Source: Neobacillus niacini (GTDB lineage Bacteria > Bacillota > Bacilli > Bacillales > Cytobacillaceae). From it: DNA of 64,000 nucleotides. This document shows, in pieces, positions 17,526 through 28,771 of the stretch. The DNA is taken from the NCBI RefSeq assembly GCF_030817595.1, contig NZ_JAUSZN010000001.1, positions 1,868,001 through 1,932,000 of the forward strand, written 5' to 3'. The translations under genes and the position numbers were made by a program. The notes under the pieces are model-generated. The model was given only the letters and a program-made list of their open reading frames with translations. It was not told the origin of the DNA and ran no database searches. How positions within the stretch are numbered: the first letter of the stretch is position 1; each line of letters begins with the position of its first letter.

Positions 17526-18776
17526 CTATCCTTCTAATAATAGAGAGTGCGGATCTTCCAACAATTCTTTTACTGCAGCAAGGAAACTAACAGCCTCTTT
17601 TCCATCTACAATTCGATGATCGTAAGAAAGAGCAATATACATCATCGGGCGATTTTCCATTCGTTCTTTATCAATCGCTACTGGCCTTAATTGAATCTTA
17701 TGCATACCGAGTATCCCCACTTGCGGGCTATTTAAAATTGGCGTTGACATTAAAGAACCGAATACACCGCCGTTTGTAATTGTAAATGTTCCACCTTGTA
17801 AATCTTTTAAAGTTAAAGCGTTATCACGTGCTTTTTTCCCGAGATCACTGATTTCTTGTTCAATCTCAGCAAAGTTTTTATGGTTTGCATTTCGTACCAC
17901 AGGTACAACCAGACCTTCCGGTGCTGCAACTGCAATTCCGATATCATAAAACTTCTTGATAATGATTTCATCGTCTTGAATTTCGGCATTTAAAAGAGGG
18001 AATTGTTTTAAGGCTGAGACCACAGCTTTTGTAAAAAATGACATGAATCCAAGTCGAACACCATGTTTTTCAAAAAAGACATCTTTCCGTTTATTGCGTA
18101 AATCCATAATAGCAGTCATGTCAACTTCGTTAAAGGTCGTTAACATTGCAGCGGTATGTTGAACTTCAACCAAGCGTTTAGCGATTGTTTGACGGCGGCG
18201 TGACATTTTCACACGTTCTACTGGTTTATCAAAATCAGCATCTATTTGTTGTGAGGTTGGATTTTGACTTACCTTTTCCAACTTTGGTTCTTCCTTTACA
18301 TTAGTGGTACTTGTATGTGCTTTTACATCATCAGGTCTAATTCTGCCAAGGGGATCACGAGTGCTTACTTGGTTTAAATCGATTCCCAGTTCTCTTGCCA
18401 ATTTTCTTGCAGCAGGTGAAGCAATCGGACGATCCGTTTTCGGAAGTTCTATCTCTTGATGCCCGCTTGGCTGGTCTAATGGTTCATTAGCCGTTTTTTC
18501 AGGAGCTGCCGCTGGAACAGCCGGAATAACACCTTCAGCTGCGTTCTCTTCGATAACAGCAATGACATCACCAACTTCTACCGTATCACCAGGTTCTTTT
18601 AATACTTTTGTAACAACACCTGAGTGTTCGGCATTTAATTCTATATTAACTTTGTCAGTTTCCAGTTCTACAACACTATCCCCTTTGGATACTTTATCAC
18701 CAATATTAATGAGCCATTGAGAAATGGTTCCTTCTGAAATGGATTCTGCCAGTTCCGGTACTTTTATTTCTATCAT
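17526..18776 (-). CDS. odhB: 2-oxoglutarate dehydrogenase E2, dihydrolipoyl succinyltransferase
   Basis: 416-residue E2 core of the 2-oxoglutarate dehydrogenase complex. An N-terminal lipoyl domain has its lipoyl lysine in [13 protein letters not shown] Pro/Ala-rich linker is followed by a peripheral-subunit-binding domain ([19 protein letters not shown]). The catalytic acyltransferase domain ends in [13 protein letters not shown], whose His and Asp are catalytic. Length equals the B. subtilis protein. It has an AGGAGG site and lies 74 bases after odhA, one operon. The E3 (lpd) gene is not in this window. Confidence 0.96.
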   Translation of the reverse strand: MIEIKVPELAESISEGTISQWLINIGDKVSKGDSVVELETDKVNIELNAEHSGVVTKVLKEPGDTVEVGDVIAVIEENAAEGVIPAVPAAAPEKTANEPLDQPSGHQEIELPKTDRPIASPAARKLARELGIDLNQVSTRDPLGRIRPDDVKAHTSTTNVKEEPKLEKVSQNPTSQQIDADFDKPVERVKMSRRRQTIAKRLVEVQHTAAMLTTFNEVDMTAIMDLRNKRKDVFFEKHGVRLGFMSFFTKAVVSALKQFPLLNAEIQDDEIIIKKFYDIGIAVAAPEGLVVPVVRNANHKNFAEIEQEISDLGKKARDNALTLKDLQGGTFTITNGGVFGSLMSTPILNSPQVGILGMHKIQLRPVAIDKERMENRPMMYIALSYDHRIVDGKEAVSFLAAVKELLEDPHSLLLEG

Positions 18777-18850
18777 GTGTCATATCCTCCTAGGAATTAG
18801 GTTAAGTCTTCTTTCAAATTAGGATTTTAACTTAGTATTTCAGTAATGAT

Positions 18851-21745
18851 TTATCTGTTTCTAGACGACTCTTTTTCTTGATTCTGAGTAACTACTATAC
18901 TATCAGTATTCAACGCCTGTTCGATAATACGTTCCTGTTCCTTCTTATGAACTAATGGGTCACCGCCTGCGGTGCTTGAACGGTACTGACGCCCGATGTA
19001 ACCGACAGTCAGGCTGCCTGCAGCAAGCTCATAAAGAGTTGGTGCAATATAATGCCATGCTCCCATATTCTTCGGTTCTTCCTGTACCCATACAATCTCC
19101 CTCAAGTTAGGATAACGGTTAATGATGGTTTCCACTTTTTCCTTCGGGAATGGATACAATTGTTCGATGCGCAGGATGTGTATCTCGTCCAAATTTATCT
19201 TTTCTTTACTTGAATCGATTTCTACAGCGAGATCGATCGCTATCTTACCCGTCGTTAACACTAACCGTTTTACCTTCTCCGTCTCTTTTCCTAGAAGCTC
19301 CTGTTCCATAACCGTTTGGAACTGGCCTTCGCTAAGAGCTGTAGCAGGTGATGAGACCAAAGGGTGTCGAAGCAGGCTCTTAGGTGTCAATATAACTAAT
19401 GGCCGAACATACTCAGTACCTAAAATCGATGCTTGACGGCGCAAGATATGAAAATATTGGGCCGCACTTGTCAAGTTAGCTACTGTCCAGTTATTTTCGG
19501 CTGCCAACTGTAAGAAACGTTCAGGTCGGGCACTGGAGTGCTCGGGACCCTGCCCCTCGTAACCGTGAGGCAATAGAAGGGTAAGCCCGGATTTTTGACC
19601 CCATTTTGCTCTTGCCGACGAAACAAACTGATCAAAGAGGGGCTGCGCCGTGTTGGCAAAGTCGCCATATTGTCCTTCCCACATGACAAGTGTTTCAGGA
19701 GCAAATACGTTATAGCCATATTCAAATCCTACAACAGCAGCTTCCGACAGCGGGCTATTATGAACTCCAAACGAGGCCCGTGCTTGTGGAAGATGATGTA
19801 AAGGTGAAAAAGTTTCATTCGTTTCTGAATCGTGGAGCAAAATGTGACGCTGTGCAAAAGTTCCACGTTCAGAATCTTGACCTGTTAAACGAATCGGCGT
19901 TCCTTCTTTTAACATGGCCGCGAATGCCAGCACTTCTGCTACCGCCCATTCTACTTTTCCGTTCTCATCAAGTGCTGTTTCACGGCGCTCGAGAATCCGC
20001 TTTAATTTTGGATAAACATGAAAACCTTCCGGCCATTTCAATAGTTCACAGTTTAATTCGCGCAGAGTATCAAGCGGCACGCTTGTGTCCAAAGGTGGAA
20101 TTCCTTTGGCAATAACCCCAGGAACCTCAACTTCTGCAGGAGATTCACCCTGCTTCTTCTCTGACACTTTGTCATATTCCGCTTGCAACTGCTCTTGGAC
20201 GTTAAGGTTGATTTGCTCTACTTCTTTTTGATCAAGAATGCCTTTAATTTGCAGCTGTTCGGAATACAATGCTCTTACAGTTGGATGGCTCGCGATTTTT
20301 TTGTACACCTGTGGTTGGGTAACTGCTGGATCATCCATTTCATTGTGGCCAAATCTTCGGTATCCGACTAAATCAATCACAAAATCCTTTTGAAAACGCG
20401 TTCGGTATTGATATGCAAGGCGAACAGCTACCAGACAGGCTTCTGGATCATCCGCATTTACATGTACAATCGGAATCTCAAATCCTTTTGCCAGATCACT
20501 CGAGTATCTCGTTGAACGAGAATCGTGGCTATCTGTCGTAAAGCCAACCATATTGTTTGCAATAATATGGATGGTTCCACCAGTTCGGTATCCTTTTAGT
20601 CCGCCCAGATTTAATGTCTCGGCGACAATTCCCTGGCCAGGAAATGCTGCATCACCATGAACCAAAATCGCAAATGCTTTTTTAACATCCTGCTCCGGGT
20701 ACCCGGATTTCTTTCTTTCCTCTTGAGCTGCTCTTGTAAACCCTTCGACCACGGGATCTACAAATTCAAGATGACTAGGATTATTTGCTAAGGTAATACG
20801 TGTACTAAAGGCATTAGGGCCTTCGACGAAACGATTGCGGCCTAAATGGTATTTCACATCTCCTGTCCAGCCCTCACTAATGTCAACTAAATCTTCTGAC
20901 GGACCTTGTTGTTTCGCGTAAGAGTGCTGAAACTCAGAGAAAATCTTGCTGTATGGTTTGTTTAATACATGTGCAAGAACACTTAAGCGGCCGCGATGTG
21001 CCATGCCGATCAATACATTGCGTACTCCCTCACCGACACCTTCTCGCACCGCTTCATCCAGCATGGGCACCAACATATCAACGCCTTCAATGGAGAATCT
21101 CTTTTGGCCGACAAAGGTTTTATGCAAGAATTGCTCAAATCCTTCAACCTCTGTCAAACTCATTAATAGCTTCATTTGCTCTTCTTTTGATAAAGATTTC
21201 TGCAGTGAACCCGTCTCTACCATTTGAGTTAACCATTTCACTTCTTCCATATCATGAACGTGGTTAAATTCGAAGGCTAGTGTAGAGGTATAAATATTCT
21301 TTAAATGGTTCATAGCATCCCATGCGTTTTGAATGCCTTCCGGCGCTTCCTCCCAAACCAATCTAGCTGGAATCGCTTTCAAATCATGCTCACTAACTCC
21401 ATGTTTTTCAGTGTTAAAAAACTCATGATTGTTTTGATTTTCTTCTAACGGATTTAATTTTGACACTAAATGTCCGTGAGAACGAATGCTTTCGAGCAGT
21501 TTTACCACTTTCATTACTTTTTCTATATTTGCCAGATTAGTAGGATAAATCTTTTCATGTTCGATTGTTTCCTTCTTATAACCTGACTCAAAAGACAATG
21601 GTGAGCCCCATTCAAGAAAAAGCTCTTTTAATTCAGGATCAATAGTTTCTGCACCGTTCAAGTACCGTTCATATTGTTCTATTACATAGCCAAGGTTAGG
21701 ACCATTAAATCTTCCCCATGGATTTGGTTGGTTCTCCACTCCCAT
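18851..21745 (-). CDS. odhA: 2-oxoglutarate dehydrogenase E1, thiamine-dependent
   Basis: 964-residue E1: thiamine-diphosphate-dependent oxidative decarboxylation of 2-oxoglutarate in the TCA cycle. It carries [18 protein letters not shown], the ThDP motif [17 protein letters not shown] ending in NNMVGFTT, and the C-terminal transketolase-like [15 protein letters not shown] stretch ([20 protein letters not shown]). The N-terminal segment ([21 protein letters not shown]) is the bacillar type. The ATG has GGGGGTAATG upstream. It is transcribed divergently from a LysR gene with 166 bases between, an arrangement not seen in B. subtilis to my knowledge. Confidence 0.96.
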   Translation of the reverse strand: MGVENQPNPWGRFNGPNLGYVIEQYERYLNGAETIDPELKELFLEWGSPLSFESGYKKETIEHEKIYPTNLANIEKVMKVVKLLESIRSHGHLVSKLNPLEENQNNHEFFNTEKHGVSEHDLKAIPARLVWEEAPEGIQNAWDAMNHLKNIYTSTLAFEFNHVHDMEEVKWLTQMVETGSLQKSLSKEEQMKLLMSLTEVEGFEQFLHKTFVGQKRFSIEGVDMLVPMLDEAVREGVGEGVRNVLIGMAHRGRLSVLAHVLNKPYSKIFSEFQHSYAKQQGPSEDLVDISEGWTGDVKYHLGRNRFVEGPNAFSTRITLANNPSHLEFVDPVVEGFTRAAQEERKKSGYPEQDVKKAFAILVHGDAAFPGQGIVAETLNLGGLKGYRTGGTIHIIANNMVGFTTDSHDSRSTRYSSDLAKGFEIPIVHVNADDPEACLVAVRLAYQYRTRFQKDFVIDLVGYRRFGHNEMDDPAVTQPQVYKKIASHPTVRALYSEQLQIKGILDQKEVEQINLNVQEQLQAEYDKVSEKKQGESPAEVEVPGVIAKGIPPLDTSVPLDTLRELNCELLKWPEGFHVYPKLKRILERRETALDENGKVEWAVAEVLAFAAMLKEGTPIRLTGQDSERGTFAQRHILLHDSETNETFSPLHHLPQARASFGVHNSPLSEAAVVGFEYGYNVFAPETLVMWEGQYGDFANTAQPLFDQFVSSARAKWGQKSGLTLLLPHGYEGQGPEHSSARPERFLQLAAENNWTVANLTSAAQYFHILRRQASILGTEYVRPLVILTPKSLLRHPLVSSPATALSEGQFQTVMEQELLGKETEKVKRLVLTTGKIAIDLAVEIDSSKEKINLDEIHILRIEQLYPFPKEKVETIINRYPNLREIVWVQEEPKNMGAWHYIAPTLYELAAGSLTVGYIGRQYRSSTAGGDPLVHKKEQERIIEQALNTDSIVVTQNQEKESSRNR

Positions 21746-21911
21746 TACATTACCCCCAAGTTTGAGTTTCTTTTATGTTAAGATTGGATAATTTAATAAA
21801 GTATTTATCGATTGCTTCAGTATTAGGATAATGTAATAATTGAAATAAAGAAAATGATAAAAAATTATATTTATTGATAAAAAAAAATTATATCAGGCAG
21901 ATGGGTGAACA

Positions 21912-22796
21912 ATGGATTATCGTGATTGGGAAATACTGAAGGTGCTTTATCATCAAAAAAATCTAACTAAAACAGCTCGACTATTATTTCTGACTCAACC
22001 CGCATTAACGAATCGATTAAAGCATATGCAGGAAGAGCTAGGTGTTAAAATCATAACCCGTGAAAGCCGGGGTGTGCACTTCACCCCACAAGGAGAGTAT
22101 CTAGTCCATTGTGCTGAGGAGGCCCTTGCACATTATCAAAGGGTAAAAGAAACGGTCAAAAATATGAGTAATAACGAAAGCAATGAAGTGGCCGGTACGT
22201 TGAAATTGGGGGTATCCAATTTTTTTGCGAATTATGAACTTCCTTATATTTTGAAACTATTCAAACAGCAATATCCCCATGTGGAATTCAAGGTGGTTAC
22301 AGGCTGGAGCAGGGACGTAACTCAACTAATACATAATAAAGATGTCCATATTAGTTTTGTTCGAGGAGATTATGGTTGGAGAGGTTTATCGAAACATCAA
22401 ATATTTGAGGAAACCATCTGTATTGCTTCAAAAGATAAGATTGATATGACAGACCTTCCTCATCTTCCTAGAATTGATTATAGAGGGGATTATTTATTAA
22501 AATCAGTCATTGATCACTGGTGGGCTGAAAATTATGCTGAAGCGCCCTTTATCAGTATAGAAGTCGACCAAGTTGATACGTGTAAAGAAATGGTCATAAA
22601 TGGGTTAGGCTATGGCATCCTGTCGAGCAGAGTAGTTACTGGAATTGAAGACTTATACAAAATCAATCTATTAGATCTAGAAGGAACTCCTATTTTGCGA
22701 AGAACGTGGATGTATTATCATAAAGAGTCTTTGGAATGGAATGTGGTTAAGGCATTCGTACATTTCATCGAAAATTTTGATTGGAAAGAAAATTGA
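21912..22796 (+). CDS. LysR family transcriptional regulator
   Basis: 294 residues. The N-terminal winged helix (MDYRDWEILKVLYHQKNLTK, then LTQPALTNRLKHMQEELGVKI) is followed by a periplasmic-binding-protein-like effector domain. It has a weak GGGTG site. It is divergent from odhAB and may control it, but no clear operator symmetry was seen in the AT-rich 166-base spacer. It most resembles CcpC/CysL-type bacillar LysR proteins; this is only an impression. It is monocistronic and ended by a strong terminator. Confidence 0.88.
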   Translation: MDYRDWEILKVLYHQKNLTKTARLLFLTQPALTNRLKHMQEELGVKIITRESRGVHFTPQGEYLVHCAEEALAHYQRVKETVKNMSNNESNEVAGTLKLGVSNFFANYELPYILKLFKQQYPHVEFKVVTGWSRDVTQLIHNKDVHISFVRGDYGWRGLSKHQIFEETICIASKDKIDMTDLPHLPRIDYRGDYLLKSVIDHWWAENYAEAPFISIEVDQVDTCKEMVINGLGYGILSSRVVTGIEDLYKINLLDLEGTPILRRTWMYYHKESLEWNVVKAFVHFIENFDWKEN

Positions 22797-22810
22797 TAGA
22801 ACCCATATGC

Positions 22811-22843
22811 AAAGATTCAGACCAAATGGGTCTGAATCTTTTT
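22811..22843. terminator. Bidirectional terminator
   Basis: AAAGATTCAGACC and GGGTCTGAATCTTT with a four-base loop and T run, between the LysR gene and the convergent hydrolase pseudogene. Confidence 0.9.
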
Positions 22844-22874
22844 CATTATTAAAAGTTTTTCTACTAATCTTCTA

Positions 22875-23956
22875 CTACAATTTCCTTATAGCATTTGCTA
22901 TTTCAATACATAGGTCTTCTGCCTGGGGAACATGTCCTAACTTGTCAATAAATGCATGTGTCATACCCTTATAACGAATACATGTCGTATCAACCCCGGA
23001 CTCTTGTAACTGTTTTGCATAAAATTCTGTATGAATACGTAATCCGTCAAATTCTGCCCCAACTAAAATAGCTTTCGGAAGTCCTGCATGCGATTTAGCT
23101 AGCATCGGACTAACGTAAGGATTATAAATATCTGACTTATTAGTAATATAAGCTCCCAAGAAGAGATTCTTTTCAGCTTTTGATGGTTTTCCAAGTGATA
23201 GTAGTCCGTTTTTTATAATGTCTTTGTGGTCTTCAGAAATTTCATAGAAGTCCTCACTCCACTCATAGCCCTCAACTTTTACATCAGCCATTGTTACAGC
23301 TGGATAAATAAGTACCTGCATGGCAATCTTTGGTGTTCCTTCATCTTTTGCTTTTAAACAGACTGCTGCAGCATAATTTCCGCCTGCACTATCTCCAGCA
23401 ACAGAAATTTTCTCAGGGTCAATACCATAGGCTTCTGCATGATCGTATACATGTTTGACTGCATAATAATTATCATTTAATCCATTGGGAAACGGCTTTT
23501 CTGGTGCTAATGAATAATCCACGTTAAAGACTACTGCATCCGCTAACTCAGCAATTAATTTGCAGACGTTTTCTACGGTGTAGACTGCCCCTCCAATCGT
23601 TTGCGATTCTTTTCAGACTTCCTCGGATAATAACGCCATAAGCCAACAGTATTTTCACTATCCGTTATTTTTTCATATTTTGTATGGATTTCCACTGTAT
23701 TTAAATTATAATTGGGAAACCCCATATTCTCCCTCATAATAGGGATTAAAACTTCCATTGGCGGCAGTTCTGCAGGTTCCTCTCCATTGGATCTTCCCGC
23801 CCAATGGTCTCCCATCAAGCCTAATTCAATCGGATCGATATACCCTGGTCTCTCTTCACTTGGACTTGGCTTTAGGATGACTGGGATTCCGTTATTTTCA
23901 ATAATAGAAGTACCTTTTTGAAGCTTATCTATTAAACTATTATCATATGTACGCAT
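22875..23956 (-). pseudogene. Alpha/beta hydrolase (HSL family), internal deletion
   Basis: The N-terminal 118 or so residues end at VGLWRYYPRKSEKNR and then run out of frame to a stop at 23573. The C-terminal part resumes in another frame with IGGAVYTVENVCKLIAELAD (about 23584 on) and carries nucleophile AGDSAGGN, the acid (VGAEFDGLRIHTE) and KGMTHAFIDKLG. The HGGGW oxyanion-hole motif that must lie between NR and IGG is absent. Frame arithmetic fits a deletion of length 1 mod 3, a few dozen bases. Unlike the one-base shifts elsewhere, this removes an essential motif and is probably a real pseudogene. It lies beside the GH78 gene, suggesting a former role on acylated glycosides. Confidence 0.85.
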
Positions 23957-23998
23957 TTTTACGCCACCTTTTACAGTTAGTTGTAAATCCTAATAGAA

Positions 23999-24019
23999 GG
24001 GGGAGAAAAACTCCCCCCT
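23999..24019. terminator. Hairpin after the first GH78 gene
   Basis: GGGGGAG and CTCCCCC with an AAAAA loop, 15 bases past the rhamnosidase stop. The T run is short, so it is a moderate terminator. Confidence 0.5.
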
Positions 24020-24034
24020 TACATATGATTATTT

Positions 24035-26878
24035 TTATGAAACGATAACCTTAATTTCCCCTAGCTTACGATCCAATTCATCAAGCACTTCTGAGGCAAT
24101 TGGCAGGAATGGCATATGAGACAACTCTCTTAATGATTGATGACCTAGTTTAGCAATCATTTCATGCGGTAAACCCGCAGCCTGAGGGGCAACCTCAGTT
24201 ATAACATTTTTGACTTCGTCATTGGATAACAGTTCACCTAATGCCAGGTGTGTACTGTAGTACTTTATATACTCCACTTCCGGGGTATAGAAGAACTCCC
24301 ACGTTCCGCTGTTAATCTCAACATGAACCTTTTCACCATGCTGACTTACATTAACTTCTGCATCCTTTAACGAACTTCCATTCAATAGAACATTTTCAAG
24401 GTTTGCATCCGGCAATTCGACTGTTGCTGCAGAATTGAATGGAATGACAAATTTAAATGACAGTTGACCATCTTCTTTCAATTCCCAATGGCTTTCGTAT
24501 AAGCCTGCCGCAGAATCTAGCGAAGCCTTTGCATACTTTAATCGATAATTCGGCTGTGGCGCCAATCGAACACGTCTAAATCCTGGCTGGTCTTCAACAG
24601 GATTAATTCCTGCTACATTTCGATACATCCATTCGGCAATCGAACCATAAGCATAGTGGTTAAGAGAATTCATTTCTGTTCCACTAATCTTCCCGTCTGG
24701 TAATACGGAATTCCAACGTTCCCAAATGGTGGTCGCTCCCATTGTTACAGCATATAACCAGCTTGGATAATCCTTGTTTAGCAGCAGCGTATAGGCTAAA
24801 TCATTGTTTCCGTTCTCGGAAAGCACTCTGCACAAATATGGAGTCCCAACGAATCCTGTCTTCAAGTGGTTCTTATCTTTTTTCAATCTTTCTCGCAGAT
24901 CATTTGCTAGTCTGTTTCTATGTTCTTCGGGAACGAGGTCCATAAATAATGCTACAATGAATGCTGTCTGTGTATTCAAGGCTAGACGCCCGGTAGATGT
25001 AAAGTATTCAGCCTGGATAGCAGCCCTAACCTCTTTGGATAACTGTTCGTACTCTTGTGCAATTTCCTCCTTGCCAATTACCCTTGCAGCCTTAGCTACG
25101 AGCATAGATGAATAGCAATAATAAGCTGAGGATATAAATGCCGTTTCTGTTCCACCCATAGGAGAACTTGGATCATCACCATCTAATGCCAGCCAGTCAC
25201 CAAAATGGAATCCGGTCGTCCAAAGCCTTTTATCACCTGAAGCCTCATCAGCTCTTTTGATAAAATCAACCCAGCCCTTCATACTATCAAATTGCTGTTC
25301 TAGAATGGCTTTATCTCCATAATGAAGGTAAGCAGTCCATGGTATCACAGTAGCTGCCTCTCCCCAAGCACTTGAACCGCCGCCTTTTACCGTAGTCATA
25401 GGGACAACCATTGGCACCATTCCACCTAAAGAGGCCTGTTCCTTCGCCAGGTCATATCCGTATTTACTGAAGAAAGCATAGGTATCCATATTGAAAGAAG
25501 CAGTTCCTGAAAACACTTGAGCATCCCCGGTCCACCCCATCCGTTCATCCCGCTGAGGACAATCGGTTGGTACATCCAAGAAGTTCCCTTTTTGACCCCA
25601 TAATGCGTTCAGGAATAATCTATTTACCAATGGATTGCTTGTTTCAATACTGCCCGTTTGGTCCATATCAGAATATAAGACACATCCTATAAAATCATCC
25701 TTATAAACTTCGCCATTCCAGCCAGAGACTTTTACATATCTGAAGCCGTAATAAGTAAAATGCGGCCTTACCACAGCATCTTCTCCATTTGATATGTATC
25801 TGTGCTCGGCCTTCGCTGTACGCAAGTTGTCTTGATAAAAATTGCCATCCTGCAGAAGTTCCGCATACTGTAAAACAATTTCTGTTCCTTTAGGTGCATT
25901 GGTCTTAAATTGAACCCAGCCTACCATGTTTTGACCCATATCAAGTACTGTTTCGCCTGCTGGAGTGATGATAACCTCCATTGGCTTTAACTCTTCCTTC
26001 ACCACTACTGGTAAGCTCAATCTCGCTTTTAACTTTTCATACCCCAAATCGATATTCTTAACCCCATAGGAGGCTCCATCAAGTAAATTTGCATCGTAAA
26101 TTTCGCCATCATAAATGCCACTGAAAAGAATATGGCTCTTTCTTGCTTTCCAAGAGTCATCTGAATGAATAATGGTTTCTGTCCCATCTGTATGCTTGAT
26201 GACGATTTCACACAAAAGGGCAAATTTGTCCCCATAAATTTCAGTTTGTCCACCTTCAAAACCAAAACGGCCCTTATAAAGCCCATTCCCCAGAGATACC
26301 TCAACAGCGTTTTGCCCTGCTGTAATTAATCCAGTAATATCATAAGTTTGGTATTGAATCCATTTGTCATAGGCGTTAAAAAGAGGGGTCAGGTATTCAT
26401 TACCAGCCTTTTTACCGTTAATCTCCATTTCGTATAAACCCAAACCACAAACATAGGCACGTGCAGAAGCAATTTCTTTTGTTAGGCTAAAGTCCTTGCT
26501 CAGGACCGGATGAACCTCCTTGTTTAAATCCGGGGTAATCCATTTGGCGTCCCAAGGCTCTGATAGCTTTGCGGTTTCAAACCAAGCGGGATCACTCGTC
26601 GCAACATCTCCATTATCACCACATACCGTAACTCTCCAAAAATAACGTGTATATGGCTCTAATTTTAATGGCAACTCAAATGCAAGACTGTCAATTTCCT
26701 CGGTTTTGCCGGTATCAAAAACGATATTCGAAAAATCTTCATTAAGTGAAACTTCAATTTGTGCAGCTATTTGTTTTTTAGCGGTTGTGTCATAAGCTAC
26801 ATAAGATAAACGTGGTTTTCCTAAATCAAATCCCAGAGGATTTGTGATACGGTTCGTTTTCAAATTTTTAATTTTCAT
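24035..26878 (-). CDS. GH78 alpha-L-rhamnosidase (copy A)
   Basis: 947-residue inverting alpha-L-rhamnosidase. Layout: N-terminal beta-sandwich domains (about 1-130), a substrate-binding jelly-roll (about 130-330, WITPDLNKEVHPVLSKDF and onward), an (alpha/alpha)6 barrel, and a C-terminal beta domain with a 60-residue helical tail. The GH78 catalytic signature is DCPQRDERMGWTGDAQVF. There is no signal peptide, so it acts in the cytosol on imported rhamnosides such as flavonoid or pectin-derived glycosides. Its promoter has a cre (26926) and a GCCCGAATCA box exactly 48 nt further upstream, as in both GH1 promoters. It is paralogous to 45448-48363 but clearly diverged. Confidence 0.92.
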   Translation of the reverse strand: MKIKNLKTNRITNPLGFDLGKPRLSYVAYDTTAKKQIAAQIEVSLNEDFSNIVFDTGKTEEIDSLAFELPLKLEPYTRYFWRVTVCGDNGDVATSDPAWFETAKLSEPWDAKWITPDLNKEVHPVLSKDFSLTKEIASARAYVCGLGLYEMEINGKKAGNEYLTPLFNAYDKWIQYQTYDITGLITAGQNAVEVSLGNGLYKGRFGFEGGQTEIYGDKFALLCEIVIKHTDGTETIIHSDDSWKARKSHILFSGIYDGEIYDANLLDGASYGVKNIDLGYEKLKARLSLPVVVKEELKPMEVIITPAGETVLDMGQNMVGWVQFKTNAPKGTEIVLQYAELLQDGNFYQDNLRTAKAEHRYISNGEDAVVRPHFTYYGFRYVKVSGWNGEVYKDDFIGCVLYSDMDQTGSIETSNPLVNRLFLNALWGQKGNFLDVPTDCPQRDERMGWTGDAQVFSGTASFNMDTYAFFSKYGYDLAKEQASLGGMVPMVVPMTTVKGGGSSAWGEAATVIPWTAYLHYGDKAILEQQFDSMKGWVDFIKRADEASGDKRLWTTGFHFGDWLALDGDDPSSPMGGTETAFISSAYYCYSSMLVAKAARVIGKEEIAQEYEQLSKEVRAAIQAEYFTSTGRLALNTQTAFIVALFMDLVPEEHRNRLANDLRERLKKDKNHLKTGFVGTPYLCRVLSENGNNDLAYTLLLNKDYPSWLYAVTMGATTIWERWNSVLPDGKISGTEMNSLNHYAYGSIAEWMYRNVAGINPVEDQPGFRRVRLAPQPNYRLKYAKASLDSAAGLYESHWELKEDGQLSFKFVIPFNSAATVELPDANLENVLLNGSSLKDAEVNVSQHGEKVHVEINSGTWEFFYTPEVEYIKYYSTHLALGELLSNDEVKNVITEVAPQAAGLPHEMIAKLGHQSLRELSHMPFLPIASEVLDELDRKLGEIKVIVS

Positions 26879-26925
26879 GTTTTTATGATCCTCTCAATAA
26901 GTAATAATCAGATTTTATTTAATTT

Positions 26926-26940
26926 TAGCAAACGCTTTTA
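26926..26940 (-). promoter_or_regulatory. cre-like CcpA site, GH78-A promoter
   Basis: TAGCAAACGCTTTTA matches the catabolite-responsive element core (AAACGCTTT) and lies about 50 bases before the GH78 start. Confidence 0.6.
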
Positions 26941-26973
26941 TTTAATTTAATATCGAAATGAAAGATGAACAGT

Positions 26974-26983
26974 GCCCGAATCA
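26974..26983. promoter_or_regulatory. GCYCGAATCA box, GH78-A promoter
   Basis: GCCCGAATCA followed by AAGAT, 48 bases from the start of the cre box. The same box at the same spacing occurs before both GH1 genes. Likely an AraC-regulator site. Confidence 0.5.
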
Positions 26984-27036
26984 AAGATAGTAATAGGAGT
27001 AGCACCCCATCCTATAAATGGAGTGCTTATTCTAAT

Positions 27037-28767
27037 TTACAATCTAGTATCCCATTTCCCACAAAACGGGTCTATAGGATTATTCCCTTTAAATTCTGAT
27101 TTTCCTAAGATTTTATCAACAATAGCTTCTACTACGTATTCATTTGAAGAGTAGGCATTGATATAAGTTTTTACCATAGGGACATCCTGCAGATGATATG
27201 GGTTCGCGACTGAAATAAACAGTGTCGGAATATCTTTTACGAACCATGGTGCGTTCGCATTCAAAGGCTGCTGCCAATTAATTCTAACGGTTGTTTGGTT
27301 ACTAGCGGTTTCTAGGTTTGCAACGTATATAACAAGGTCATATTTATCTTTGAATTCATTTACACTCATAAACAATTCTTGGAAATTAACTTGATTGTTA
27401 TTATAAAATTCGACTTGGAATCCAGCATTTTCAAGAGAGTCAACAAACGGTTGGGTTACGGAACCACTTTCCTTGAGCCCTCCTTCTTGATCACCTAATA
27501 CGTATAACCGAACCCTTTTGTATTTCTCGGCACTAATAGGTAGTAATTTTTGTGTATCTTTTACTAATGTAACGGATTGGTCTGCACATTCTCTCGCCCA
27601 AACTTTATGTTCCTCACATTGTAATACAGATAATTCCTCTTCACCCGGTACTAATGTGCCCTGTTCTTTTTGTAGATGCAGACCTAGAGAAGCTTTAAGG
27701 GCCAGGATCCTCGTAACGGCTTCGTCCACCCTTTCAAGGGATAAGATTCCTGTTTCTATCCCCTTCATCATAAACTCATAATCTTCTTTAATATTACGAT
27801 TAAAAAGGAACATATCACAGCCGGAAGCAATCGCCTTTGGTACCGCAAATTCTCTTCTTTCTGATACGGTGAATCCTAGCATAGGAGAGGCGTCGGTAAC
27901 AATCAAACCGTTAAAGCCTAATTTTTCTCTTAGTAACCCATTGAGTAATTCAGGTGCAAGTGTGGCAGGCTTGATGTGTTCATCTTCAATTCCTGGCAAT
28001 AGGCGTCTTGAATATTCAGGGAGCATGATATGCCCCGCCATAATTGATTTCGCTCCACTATCAATCATTTCCTGGTAAACCATACCAAATGACTGGTCCC
28101 ATTCGTCTGTAGACAAAGTATTAACAGACGGTAAAAGATGCTGATCTCGGTCATCTACCCCATCACCTGGAAAGTGCTTTATGCTAGCGGCCAGCCCACT
28201 TTTATGAATACCTTTCATAAACGATTTAGCCATCGCAGCAACTACTTTAGGATCAGAACCGAATGTTCTTACATTGGTAATCGGATTGCGATAATTCATA
28301 TCAATATCGACAATCGGTGCGAAAGCCCAGTTACAACCTGCTGCACGACCTTCACGGCCAGCTACTACACCTAGCTTATAAGCCATTACTTCATTTTCCG
28401 TTGCAGCTACCTGCATTTGTTTTCCGAAATAGGTGCCATCCGTAGCAATACCATTCCCACCAGCTTCGAGGTTAGCAGAAATCAATAATGGTACGGGAGA
28501 AAGCTCCTGTAGTAATCTGTGTGTTTCTTGAATCTTTGCTCCAGTATTCGGGCGGTACATAATCCCGCCAGGATGATAATTTTCAATAAATGCTTCTAAA
28601 TCTTCCTTTTTATCCGAACTGCCAATGGGACAAAATAATTGCCCTACTTTTTCATGTAAGTTCATAGATCCAATGGTTTCCTCTACCCACTGAATATCTT
28701 TATCGGTTAGAAGAAACGGGGCGTTTCTTAAGTGTGCTAGCTTGTCATTAACATTTACCTTAATCAT
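27037..28767 (-). CDS. GH3 glycosidase, NagZ-type beta-N-acetylhexosaminidase-like
   Basis: 576-residue GH3 enzyme. The (beta/alpha)8 domain contains KHFPGDGVDDRDQHL, a variant of the NagZ Asp-His dyad loop (usually KH-[FI]-PG-x-G-x4-D-[ST]-H). The nucleophile Asp is in GLIVTDASPMLGFT. A C-terminal alpha/beta sandwich domain follows (about 400-576). The dyad points to retaining hexosaminidase or phosphorylase-type GH3 chemistry rather than simple beta-glucosidase. It starts four bases after the beta-phosphoglucomutase stop, with the AGGAGT site inside the upstream gene. Pairing with beta-phosphoglucomutase suggests that a beta-sugar-1-phosphate may be produced: NagZ-like GH3 enzymes include phosphorylases. 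No signal peptide. Confidence 0.85.
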   Translation of the reverse strand: MIKVNVNDKLAHLRNAPFLLTDKDIQWVEETIGSMNLHEKVGQLFCPIGSSDKKEDLEAFIENYHPGGIMYRPNTGAKIQETHRLLQELSPVPLLISANLEAGGNGIATDGTYFGKQMQVAATENEVMAYKLGVVAGREGRAAGCNWAFAPIVDIDMNYRNPITNVRTFGSDPKVVAAMAKSFMKGIHKSGLAASIKHFPGDGVDDRDQHLLPSVNTLSTDEWDQSFGMVYQEMIDSGAKSIMAGHIMLPEYSRRLLPGIEDEHIKPATLAPELLNGLLREKLGFNGLIVTDASPMLGFTVSERREFAVPKAIASGCDMFLFNRNIKEDYEFMMKGIETGILSLERVDEAVTRILALKASLGLHLQKEQGTLVPGEEELSVLQCEEHKVWARECADQSVTLVKDTQKLLPISAEKYKRVRLYVLGDQEGGLKESGSVTQPFVDSLENAGFQVEFYNNNQVNFQELFMSVNEFKDKYDLVIYVANLETASNQTTVRINWQQPLNANAPWFVKDIPTLFISVANPYHLQDVPMVKTYINAYSSNEYVVEAIVDKILGKSEFKGNNPIDPFCGKWDTRL

Positions 28768-28771
28768 GATC

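Noticed and set aside
19122..21267. Several plus-strand frames over odhA
   Set aside because: Shadow frames of a highly conserved enzyme gene.
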